Source: CAUZEO01 sp963578625 (GTDB taxonomy: Bacteria > Verrucomicrobiota > Kiritimatiellia > SLOV01). Taken from it: a stretch of DNA of 10,605 nt. A model generated the notes under the pieces. It did not search any database. It was not told the origin of the DNA and saw only the letters and a program-made list of their open reading frames with translations. The stretch is from positions 1 through 10,605 of the forward strand of contig CAUZEO010000173.1 in assembly GCA_963578625.1 (NCBI GenBank), in the 5' to 3' direction. The position numbers and the translations under genes were made by a program. The first letter of the stretch is position 1. The number at the start of each line of letters is the position of its first letter. This document shows positions 1 to 6,737 of the stretch, one piece after another.

Positions 1-1646
1 ATCTCCCGGAAGGAGAACGGCTTGCGGAGGAAGTACGTTTTCTTGAATTGGAGGGCCCGGTGAATGTCCGGTTGGGCGACGGAGAATCCGCTCACCAGGA
101 TCACCGGCACCGTGGAGCCGTGGTCCTTGAGCCATTGACAGATTTCCAGGCCGTTGTATTCCGGCATGCTGAAATCAATGATCATCAGGTCCGGCTTCTG
201 CTCGGTAGACTCCCAGCGCGCATGAATTTCCCGCCCGTTCTCCATCAACTCAACGGTGTGGCCACTGTCGGAAAGTACCTGGCGGCACATCTGCAGGAAA
301 ATTTTGTCGTCGTCCACCACCCAGATTCGCGATGCCCCGATTTTGTGGGTGCGGTCGACCTCTGATGGCTCGGGCGGTTTGTTTTTCGAAAGGGGCAGGA
401 TTACCTCGACATGGGTGCCCCCGTCGGGGCCGGCGGATACCGTTACCGTTCCGTCGAGACTTCCGGCGATGCCATGGGCCTGGTTAATCTTCTGGTCGCT
501 CTCCCTATCCTGCAACGGTTCCTCCATAGGCTCCCCAACTTCCGCTGCCAACCCGCCGCTGCTGTCGGTGATGCTCAGGCAGAGATATTCGACATCGTCT
601 TCATCTTTAAGGTCGCCTCGATTCGTCGAAGCGACCCGAAGCACTCCGCCCCCCGGCATGCCGTCCATGGCACTGGTGAGCAGATTGAACACGAGTTGAT
701 GAATTGCGCTGGGCGGCGCCGTGACGTCGTCGGTCTCCGCTACTAAATCAGTTTCCACGCTGATTCGCGACGACGTCTGCGACTGCAGGAGGGAGAGGAT
801 ACTTTTCAGCATCGTGTGAACATGACAGTTCGCTTCTTCTTCCACTTCGCTTCCGGCGAACGCAAGAATCTCCTCGGTGAGCCGTCGTCCCTGCTGCGCG
901 GCCTCCGATATTTTTCGGAGTGAACTTGCGGCGGGATTCGAAATATCTTCCCGGTTCAGGATGAACGAGGAGTACCCCAGGATCACGGATAACAAGTTAT
1001 TGAACCGATGGGCGATTCCGCTGGAAAGGGATCCCAGCGCGCGCGTCCGCTCCGACTGGATCATCTGCTGCCCGAGGTCCTGCGCTTTCAGGTGCTGCTC
1101 GATCGCAACGTCTATTGCGTCACGCGTTTTTTTTGCCAGATCCAGAAGGCGCTCTTCCTGCAGCGGGGTGAGAATCTGAGTCTGGATGGCGGCGGCTTTG
1201 ACCGCCTCCATCGTCTTTCCCGTCGCACCCGCGATTTCTTCACATTCGGCGTTGGAGAACGGCTGCGTGCGGTAGGATCGAACCCAGGAAACATATGCGA
1301 GTCGGTCCCCGACCTGGAGGGGAAAAGCGGCAGTGTGCAATCCGAAGGCCCCTTCAAGACTCACGTCTTCGCAGGTATCGATCACCTCGCGCAGGACTTC
1401 GACATCCGATTGTACCAACTCGATTTTGGTGGATTCGGACCCCTGTAGGAGTTCCAGCACGGCGGCGGGGGCGATGGGGGCGAGGCCCTGAGCCCACGCC
1501 TGAAGCGAATCGCCCAAAAGGTGAGAAAGAATTCCGGATTCGGGATCTTCCGGTGTCGTCTCGCCGCGGGAAGAATCGGAAAGACCGATGCGATAGAGGA
1601 GCCCTAATCGCTCCTTTTCCAGTTCGTTCATGGATGGATCGTTCAT
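1..1646 (-). CDS. Hybrid sensor histidine kinase/response regulator with degenerate ATPase domain (3' end outside window)
   Basis: The minus frame is open from an ATG at 1646 to the window edge, giving 548 residues with no stop. A second in-frame ATG lies at 1631, and neither has a clear Shine-Dalgarno. Residues about 60-155 look like a poorly conserved GAF-like sensor region. Residues 199-230 form the dimerisation/phosphoacceptor helix with H213 in GIAHRFNNLLSVILGY, a close match to the family's GxxAHDFNNLL box. The ATPase region (about 310-420) is poor. The N-box asparagine is serine (LLTSAMDGMPGGG, S325), the DTGxGM box reads DSSGGL (361-366), and no GTGLGL box is visible before the final GTHVEVILPL strand. 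The receiver (about 440 onward) keeps the acidic VDDD, phospho-Asp D491 in IIDFSMPEYNG, S519 and K542. No transmembrane segment is visible, so it is probably cytosolic. It lies 70 bp downstream of glyQS. A receiver-dependent or pseudokinase role is inference. Confidence 0.88.
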   Translation of the reverse strand, partial: MNDPSMNELEKERLGLLYRIGLSDSSRGETTPEDPESGILSHLLGDSLQAWAQGLAPIAPAAVLELLQGSESTKIELVQSDVEVLREVIDTCEDVSLEGAFGLHTAAFPLQVGDRLAYVSWVRSYRTQPFSNAECEEIAGATGKTMEAVKAAAIQTQILTPLQEERLLDLAKKTRDAIDVAIEQHLKAQDLGQQMIQSERTRALGSLSSGIAHRFNNLLSVILGYSSFILNREDISNPAASSLRKISEAAQQGRRLTEEILAFAGSEVEEEANCHVHTMLKSILSLLQSQTSSRISVETDLVAETDDVTAPPSAIHQLVFNLLTSAMDGMPGGGVLRVASTNRGDLKDEDDVEYLCLSITDSSGGLAAEVGEPMEEPLQDRESDQKINQAHGIAGSLDGTVTVSAGPDGGTHVEVILPLSKNKPPEPSEVDRTHKIGASRIWVVDDDKIFLQMCRQVLSDSGHTVELMENGREIHARWESTEQKPDLMIIDFSMPEYNGLEICQWLKDHGSTVPVILVSGFSVAQPDIHRALQFKKTYFLRKPFSFRE

Positions 1647-1716
1647 CGTTCAGAGAAAGCCATCACACGTACACTACACCGATTTCCAGAATTTGGGAAT
1701 TGAAAGCGTCTACTCC

Positions 1717-3153
1717 TCAACCGGCGATCTTTTCCCTCAAGAAACCATCCAACTCACCGGTCGCGATTCGGACCTGCGTCATCGTGTCGCGGTCGCGGAT
1801 CGTCACGGTGCCGTTTTCCAGTGTTTCAAAATCGATTGTGACGCAGAACGGGGTGCCAATTTCGTCCTGCCTCCGGTAGCGCCTGCCGATGGCTCCGACC
1901 TCGTCGTAGAAGGCGGACCAATGCCCGCGTAGTTGTGCGTGCACCTCCTCCGCCCGATGAACAAGATCCGGCTTGTTCTTCAGCAGGGGAAATACCGCGA
2001 CTTTCGTCGGCGCCAATCGCGGCGTGAATCGCAGCACGGTCCGGGCCTCGTATCCGTCGGGCGGTTTTTCTCCATGCACCGCCGGCCGGATCTCGCCGCC
2101 GCCGTCGCTCTTGGGTACCCATTCTTCCCGATAGGCCTCGCTGAGCAGAACGAGCACGCCTCGGGTGAGTCCGGATGCCGGCTCGATTACGTGTGGAATG
2201 TAGCGCTGGTTCCGTTCTTGATCGAAGTATTCGAGTTTGGTTTTGCCGTGCTCCGCGTGTTGGGTCAGATCGAAGCAGCCGCGATGCGCAATGCCCTCCA
2301 ACTCTCCAAATTCTCCCGGAGCATTGAACGGGTAGCTGTATTCGACGTCGGCGCAGGCGGTGGAATAGTGCGCAAGCTCATCCGCATCATGGTCGCGCCG
2401 CTGCAATCTCGCCGAATCGATGCCAAGGGAAACCCACCAGTTCAAGCGAGCGGCCACCCAATAGTCGTACCACTCTTCGGCCTCATCCGGGTGGCAGAAC
2501 CACTCCATTTCCATCTGCTCGAATTCTCTCGACCGGAAAATAAAATTGCGCGGGGTCACTTCGTTTCGAAAAGCCTTGCCGACCTGCGCGATGCCGAAGG
2601 GAATTTTGACTCGCGATGTGTCGATGATATTCTTGTAGTTCACGAAGATGCCCTGCGCGGTCTCCGGCCGCAGATACGCCTGGTTGTCTTCGCCCGAGGT
2701 CGCTCCGACGAACGTCCTGAACATGAGATTGAAGCCTCGAGGTTCCGTCAGTTCGCACGCGTCATGCTCGCCCGGATGGCGGCTCGGCTTTTTGGGGCAC
2801 TCCATTTCCCCGACGTGGTCGGCGCGAAATCGGGCTTTGCAGGTGCGACAGTCGACCATAGGGTCGGTAAAACCCGCGACGTGGCCCGACGCTTCCCATA
2901 CCCGGGGGTTCTGGATGATCGCGGAGTCCAAGCCTACGATCTGAAGTTGGTGCCCGTCCGGACCGATCGGCGGATTTCTAACCATATCCCGCCACCAAGC
3001 GTCCCGGAGGTTGTTTTTCAGCTCCACTCCGAGCGGCCCGAAGTCCCAAAACCCATTAATTCCTCCGTAAATTTCGGAAGCCGGGAAAATAAAGCCCCTG
3101 CGCTTGCACAGCGCAACCAGGGGGTCCATAGATGTTTGGGCACGGGATTCCAT
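1717..3153 (-). CDS. glyQS: Glycyl-tRNA synthetase, single-chain (alpha2) type
   Basis: This class II synthetase charges tRNA-Gly with glycine in the cytosol. The product is 478 residues, close to the usual 460-510 of the single-chain bacterial form. N-terminal CKRRGFIFPASEIYGG (16-31) and GFWDFGPLGVELKNNL (34-49) are the family signature and motif 1. FRNEVTPRNFIFRSREFEQM (195-214) is motif 2 with the ATP-binding Arg. EPASGLTRGVLVLL (324-337) is motif 3. The anticodon-binding domain begins near 383 (TKVAVFPLLKNK). A CRTC pair (102-105) is followed by C119 and C133 instead of a tidy second CxxC, so any zinc site is altered. The ATG at 3153 has only a weak upstream AGGA; an in-frame ATG at codon 9 (MDPLVALCKRRG) is an alternative. 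The sensor-kinase gene follows on the same strand after 70 bp. Confidence 0.96.
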   Translation of the reverse strand: MESRAQTSMDPLVALCKRRGFIFPASEIYGGINGFWDFGPLGVELKNNLRDAWWRDMVRNPPIGPDGHQLQIVGLDSAIIQNPRVWEASGHVAGFTDPMVDCRTCKARFRADHVGEMECPKKPSRHPGEHDACELTEPRGFNLMFRTFVGATSGEDNQAYLRPETAQGIFVNYKNIIDTSRVKIPFGIAQVGKAFRNEVTPRNFIFRSREFEQMEMEWFCHPDEAEEWYDYWVAARLNWWVSLGIDSARLQRRDHDADELAHYSTACADVEYSYPFNAPGEFGELEGIAHRGCFDLTQHAEHGKTKLEYFDQERNQRYIPHVIEPASGLTRGVLVLLSEAYREEWVPKSDGGGEIRPAVHGEKPPDGYEARTVLRFTPRLAPTKVAVFPLLKNKPDLVHRAEEVHAQLRGHWSAFYDEVGAIGRRYRRQDEIGTPFCVTIDFETLENGTVTIRDRDTMTQVRIATGELDGFLREKIAG

Positions 3154-3196
3154 TATTGTGGCGCATCCTGAGGAAGGCCATGTTACCGGTCAAGTC

Positions 3197-3217
3197 GGGA
3201 CTTGCGGCAGCAAGCCC
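3197..3217 (-). repeat. Inverted repeat/leader hairpin upstream of glyQS
   Basis: GGG-A-CTTGC, loop GGCA, GCAAG-CCC forms an eight-pair stem with one bulged base. It lies just downstream of the candidate -10 box, so in a glyQS transcript it would fall at the extreme 5' leader. It has no T-run on either side, so it is not a typical terminator, and it shows no T-box features. It could be an operator or a leader structure; function is unknown. Confidence 0.35.
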
Positions 3218-3245
3218 GCATATTTCACACTCTTTCTACTGCCAA
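3217..3245 (-). promoter_or_regulatory. Candidate sigma70-type promoter for glyQS
   Basis: On the minus strand, TTGGCA (3245-3240, five of six consensus bases) is followed after 17 bases by TATGCG (3222-3217, three of six). It sits about 64 bases upstream of the glyQS ATG. A perfect TTGACA also occurs at 3290-3285 but has no acceptable -10 partner at 16-18 bases. This is a pattern match only; the -10 is weak. Confidence 0.3.
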
Positions 3246-3324
3246 CACGGATGTCACACCAATGAACTAACCGAATCCCGGCGGTGTCAATCATAAGACG
3301 GGGTTGCCCGGCCGGCAAAGCGAG

Positions 3325-4782
3325 ATGAACGAGGAAGGAAAGTCAAAGGAGTCTGAGGATTCGCGGTTCCAGAATCTGGATCCTCAGGACGTCCTGTGCG
3401 GCGATCGCCGGCGGCAGACCCCGGTGCAACTGCTGGCGACGGCTGGAGTCTCGCTGGTGGTCCTCTTTCAAGTTTGTGTCATCGTGGGCCTTTGGATTGT
3501 CGACATCCGGCGACTGCCGGAGGTTGTGGCTGACGAGCCCGTGAAAACTTCCCACACGGACGTGGCCTCCCCGGCAGAGATCGATCCGGTTGGGACAAAT
3601 CTGGCCGAGATCGAAGAGACCCCGGTGATCCTTCCCGAAGTGGACGAAGCGGTCGTATCCGAATCGGTGTCTGTCCCGGCGGAGGATGACCCGATCGTAA
3701 ACGAGGTCACGGAGGTCGCTCCCGCGGTTGCCACACCGAGCCAGGTCGAAGTCGAGGTGCCCGTCGTGGAGGCGCCGGCGGAAGAGCCGCCCCAAACCGA
3801 TTTGCTTGTTCTGGCGAAGCAGGAGGCAGAGGCCGGCAGGTTCGATGAAGCCGAGCAGTTGGTTCGACAGGCGTTGGGCCAGTCACCGGATCGGGTGATG
3901 GCCTACATGGCCATGGCGGGGATTCTGGAGCGACTTGAGCGGTACGACGAGGCACTTACCATATGGGATCATGTTTCAGACCGCAGCACCGATGCTCAAG
4001 ATCTCGCAAGGGTATCCGCGGAGCGCATCCGACTCGGGGAATTGATTTTCGCCAACCGTGAGGCCGTCGTGGACGTGGATAGTCAACCCGAGGGAATTCC
4101 CCTTCCGCCGGAGAAGGAGCCGGAACCGCCGGCGGTGATGGAGATCGTGATGGTTCAAGAGCCGGAACCACCGCGGATGGAGGACGTTGTGAAAACACCG
4201 GAACCGCCGCCGGAGGCGGAGGTCGTGGTGGTGAGACAACTGGAGCCTCCTCCCGCAGAACTTGACGTTCCGCCTGAGGAATTGAAGGAAGAGTCTCCGC
4301 CCACTTCTGACGTGTACGACCCGGTACCCAAGTATGCGGAGCCTGTGCGAGAACTACCGCGGATTTACATCGTCGATGTTGCCCGCCCGAAAGTTAGGGA
4401 CCGGGAGGATGACCATTTCGACGAAATCAGATCCATTCAAGTGCGTATCAAAAGGCGCAAAGGGGCGGGCACCATAGATAAGAAATCCGTGGTCGTCGGC
4501 CTGGAGTTTTTCGACCGGGATGAATCCACCGGTGCGATCGTTCGCAGCGGGATTACTCCGAAGAGCACCCTCAAGCTGGAATCGGAATGGTCGACAGAGG
4601 AGGAGCGCACATTGACGCATCTTTACCAGGTTCCGGTCGGTTCCAGGGACCATGAATATCGCAATACGAAACGGAAACGAACGTTTTACGGATTCGTCGT
4701 CGAGGTCCACTACAATGGAAATTTCCAGGACGAGAGTTCGTCGCCGGATAGCCTTCTGTCGAAAAGCCGGGAACTGCTGTAA
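3325..4782 (+). CDS. Membrane-anchored TPR protein with Pro/Glu-rich linkers and C-terminal beta-type domain
   Basis: The function is unknown. From the ATG at 3325 the product is 485 residues; an in-frame TTG at 3304 would add seven, and neither has a strong ribosome site. A short N-terminus ending in RRR (28-30) precedes one hydrophobic helix (about 35-59), predicting N-in single-pass anchoring with the rest outside the cytoplasm. Next come an acidic Val/Pro/Glu linker (about 64-158), one or two TPR-like helix pairs (about 160-225: AKQEAEAGRFDEAEQLVRQA and LERLERYDEALTIWDHV) and a proline-rich stretch of PEPP-type repeats (about 265-320). The last 135 residues start at RIYIVDVARPKVRDRE and end FYGFVVEVHYNGNFQDE. 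This terminal domain resembles tails of TPR proteins I recall from Kiritimatiellota. It is transcribed away from glyQS and converges on trmB with 23 bp between them. Confidence 0.85.
   Translation: MNEEGKSKESEDSRFQNLDPQDVLCGDRRRQTPVQLLATAGVSLVVLFQVCVIVGLWIVDIRRLPEVVADEPVKTSHTDVASPAEIDPVGTNLAEIEETPVILPEVDEAVVSESVSVPAEDDPIVNEVTEVAPAVATPSQVEVEVPVVEAPAEEPPQTDLLVLAKQEAEAGRFDEAEQLVRQALGQSPDRVMAYMAMAGILERLERYDEALTIWDHVSDRSTDAQDLARVSAERIRLGELIFANREAVVDVDSQPEGIPLPPEKEPEPPAVMEIVMVQEPEPPRMEDVVKTPEPPPEAEVVVVRQLEPPPAELDVPPEELKEESPPTSDVYDPVPKYAEPVRELPRIYIVDVARPKVRDREDDHFDEIRSIQVRIKRRKGAGTIDKKSVVVGLEFFDRDESTGAIVRSGITPKSTLKLESEWSTEEERTLTHLYQVPVGSRDHEYRNTKRKRTFYGFVVEVHYNGNFQDESSSPDSLLSKSRELL
4117..4281 (+). 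repeat. In-gene Pro/Glu-rich tandem repeat (about four degenerate units)
   Basis: This stretch encodes successive units beginning EPEPPAVMEIV, EPEPPRMEDVV, PEPPPEAEVVVV and LEPPPAELDV, each about 13-15 residues. The DNA copies share gagccggaacc-like starts but have diverged. The repeat lies between the TPR region and the C-terminal domain and is best read as a stiff extended spacer. Confidence 0.75.
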
Positions 4783-4806
4783 CCGGTTTTCCCCGCCGCC
4801 ACCGGT
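4782..4806. terminator. Possible weak hairpin between convergent genes
   Basis: The self-complementary hexamer ACCGGT occurs at 4782-4787 and again at 4801-4806, bracketing a 13-base pyrimidine-rich spacer. It spans the whole 23-bp gap between the TPR gene and trmB stops. It could act as a bidirectional terminator stem, but the stem is short and no proper T-run follows on either strand. Confidence 0.2.
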
Positions 4807-5408
4807 CAATCGCGCCGCGCATAGGAACATCGGCCAATCTCTCCGCGCTCGATGTAGTACCTTTCGAAATCCGTCTGTTCTTCTTCGCCGGGCACGAACG
4901 GCGGCACTTTCTCAAAGCGCGTGTCCGGCTGAAAGTAGCTCATGATTTCCTCGAAGTAGGGCCGGTGATCGGTGGCAATGTGGATGGCCCCGGCGGGAAT
5001 CAACGTTCGGTGCAGGGCCTTCATGAATTGTTCGCTGAACAGTCGGTTTCCGTGGTGACGTTTTTTCGGCCAGGGATCCGGGAAAAAGATGTAATAGCAC
5101 CGCACCGAAGAATCGGGAATCAGGTAGGTGGTGGCGTAGTATGCCTCCATCCGCAGGAGGCGGACGTTGCGCAAGCCGCGCGCCCCCGCTTTGCGGCCCA
5201 TCTTTCGGATGCGACGGAGCATTCTTTCGATGCCCAGAAAGTTCGTGTCGGGGTTTCTCTCTGCGTGTGCCAGCAAAAAACGCCCTTTGCCGGCTCCAAG
5301 ATCGACCTCCAGCGGCAAGTCCGAATCGAAATATTGTTCCATGGAAATGGGGCGAATCCAGTCCTCGGGCACGATTCGAAACGGTTCGTGTTTTTCAGCA
5401 ACATTCAT
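4806..5408 (-). CDS. trmB: tRNA (guanine-N7-)-methyltransferase (m7G46)
   Basis: The enzyme transfers a methyl group from SAM to N7 of G46 in the tRNA variable loop, in the cytosol. The chosen ATG at 5408 gives 200 residues (MNVAEKHEPFRI), within the family range. It has a strong AGGAGG seven to eight bases upstream. The frame stays open to an ATG at 5582, but that extension overlaps the lpxK start, lacks family similarity and is rejected. The SAM-binding motif is EVDLGAGKGRFLLAHAE (34-50) followed by FLGIE (57-61). The tRNA-binding/catalytic signature is FFPDPWPKKRHHGNRLF (108-124). ATDHRPYFEEI (145-155) and TDFERYYIERG (179-189) are further TrmB landmarks. The gene is convergent with the TPR gene and divergent from lpxK. 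Confidence 0.95.
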   Translation of the reverse strand: MNVAEKHEPFRIVPEDWIRPISMEQYFDSDLPLEVDLGAGKGRFLLAHAERNPDTNFLGIERMLRRIRKMGRKAGARGLRNVRLLRMEAYYATTYLIPDSSVRCYYIFFPDPWPKKRHHGNRLFSEQFMKALHRTLIPAGAIHIATDHRPYFEEIMSYFQPDTRFEKVPPFVPGEEEQTDFERYYIERGEIGRCSYARRD

Positions 5409-5417
5409 GAAATAACC

Positions 5418-5423
5418 CCTCCT
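5418..5423 (-). promoter_or_regulatory. Ribosome binding site deciding the trmB start
   Basis: The minus strand reads CAGGAGGGGTTATTTCATG. A perfect AGGAGG lies an ideal distance before the ATG at 5408. This is the clearest Shine-Dalgarno in the window and fixes the trmB start. Confidence 0.85.
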
Positions 5424-5542
5424 GACGTAGACTTCCGGTCTCGCTCTGTCAAACCTGTCTATCGGTCTTCTTGACGATTTCACGCTGCCGATGGCACGAT
5501 CCAAGTGTCGGTCGTTGGGTACCGTGGCGCAGCAACAGGCGC

Positions 5543-5548
5543 TATGAT
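5543..5548 (+). promoter_or_regulatory. Candidate -10 element for the lpxK cluster
   Basis: TATGAT matches five of six bases of the -10 consensus and lies 25 bases upstream of the lpxK GTG. No good -35 hexamer stands 16-18 bases upstream, so if real it would need an activator. The rest of the trmB-lpxK divergent region (5409-5573) shows nothing else convincing. Confidence 0.25.
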
Positions 5549-5573
5549 CGATGGTTCGGCACAGGGGTGAATC

Positions 5574-6737
5574 GTGGCGCAAAGTCGGCTGGAACGAATC
5601 GAAGCCTATCTCGTCAGTATTATTGAAGACCGGCGGGATACAGTGGGAGCGCGGATCATGAAAGTGATCCTGCGCAATCTTTCTTATGTCTACCGGGCGA
5701 TCGTCCAGTTTCGCCTACTGCTGTTTCGACAGGGGATTTTTCGCAGCCACACGCCGGGAATCCAGGTGATCTCGGTCGGCAACCTGACCGTCGGCGGGAC
5801 AGGAAAGACCCCGATCGTTGAGGTTTTTGCCCGCCTGATGCAGCAGCGCGGGCGCAAGGTTGCGATCCTGAGCCGAGGGTACAAGCGGGTCAAGCCGCCG
5901 TTACTCAAGCGGATCATGCGCGCCTTGACCCTGCGGGATTATGGTGATCCTCCCCTGGTGGTTTCAGACGGCGAACGGCTCCTGCTGGATTCGGCCACCA
6001 GCGGGGATGAACCGTACATGTTGGCGTCCAACCTGCCTGACGTCGCTGTGCTGGTGGACAAGGACCGTGTGAAGTCCTCCAAGTACGCCATTAACAAGCT
6101 GGGCTGCGACACGCTGGTTCTGGACGACGGGTTCCAATACATGGCCTTGAAGCATCGATTTGACATTGCCCTGGTCGACTGTACGAATCCCTTCGGGAAT
6201 CGTCATCTTCTGCCCCGTGGAATCCTGAGAGAACCGATAAAAAACATCCGCCGTGCCGGATTCATTTTCATCACCAAGTGCAATGGGGACTCCAACGGCG
6301 ATTTGATGAGGCGTCTGCGCGAGTTGAATCCGGACGCGGAGATCTCGGAATGCCGCCACTGCCCGCGGCATTTGCAGGATGTCTATACCGGCGAGAGACA
6401 TCCACTGGAGCAGTTGGAGGGTACCAAAGTAGCGGCGGTATCGGGGATCGCGTCGCCGGCCGGGTTCGAGGAGGAGCTGACAAAGCGCGGGGCACGCATT
6501 ATTCACTCCAAGCGATATCCAGATCATCATCGCTACTCGCAGCAGGAAATCATCGAATTCATCAACGGGAGTCTTGCCGCAGGCGCGGAAGCCATTCTTA
6601 CCACGGAGAAAGATGCGGTGCGATTTCCCCTGATCGAGCGGAGAGACCTTCCCATTTACTTTCTTCGAGTGGAAATCGAGATGCTGAGCGGTGTCGACGC
6701 ATTTCATGACTGGATAGCACGGATCTGTTTTCGATGA
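5574..6737 (+). CDS. lpxK: Tetraacyldisaccharide 4'-kinase (lipid A biosynthesis)
   Basis: LpxK phosphorylates the 4' position of the tetraacyl disaccharide 1-phosphate to give lipid IVA, at the inner face of the cytoplasmic membrane. The P-loop is GNLTVGGTGKTP (69-80), followed by AILSRGYKR (97-105). GDEPYMLA (144-151) and PDHHRYS (316-322) carry the Asp and His that I recall as the catalytic pair in studied LpxK. DDGFQY (184-189), NPFGNRHLLPRGILREP (205-221), GIASPAGF (291-298) and TEKDAVRF (344-351) are standard landmarks. The amphipathic/hydrophobic segment before the P-loop (about 28-55) fits membrane association. The product is 387 residues against about 310-350 in proteobacteria, with an extended N-terminus and an insert near 105-125. 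I kept the GTG start at 5574 because GGGGTGA precedes it and the N-terminal LERIEAYLVSIIEDRR resembles PVC-type LpxK. It overlaps the next gene by ATGA. Confidence 0.95.
   Translation: MAQSRLERIEAYLVSIIEDRRDTVGARIMKVILRNLSYVYRAIVQFRLLLFRQGIFRSHTPGIQVISVGNLTVGGTGKTPIVEVFARLMQQRGRKVAILSRGYKRVKPPLLKRIMRALTLRDYGDPPLVVSDGERLLLDSATSGDEPYMLASNLPDVAVLVDKDRVKSSKYAINKLGCDTLVLDDGFQYMALKHRFDIALVDCTNPFGNRHLLPRGILREPIKNIRRAGFIFITKCNGDSNGDLMRRLRELNPDAEISECRHCPRHLQDVYTGERHPLEQLEGTKVAAVSGIASPAGFEEELTKRGARIIHSKRYPDHHRYSQQEIIEFINGSLAAGAEAILTTEKDAVRFPLIERRDLPIYFLRVEIEMLSGVDAFHDWIARICFR

Noticed and set aside
1933..3171. A 412-codon plus-strand open frame opposite glyQS
   Set aside because: It lies antisense to an unmistakable synthetase, has no family motifs, and is a by-product of GC-rich codon use.
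3154..3303. T-box riboswitch upstream of glyQS
   Set aside because: The leader is too short and lacks a specifier loop, T-box core sequence and terminator/antiterminator pair; only one small hairpin is present.
5964..6707. A 247-codon minus-strand open frame opposite lpxK
   Set aside because: The plus strand carries all LpxK motifs across the same span; the antisense translation shows no domain pattern.
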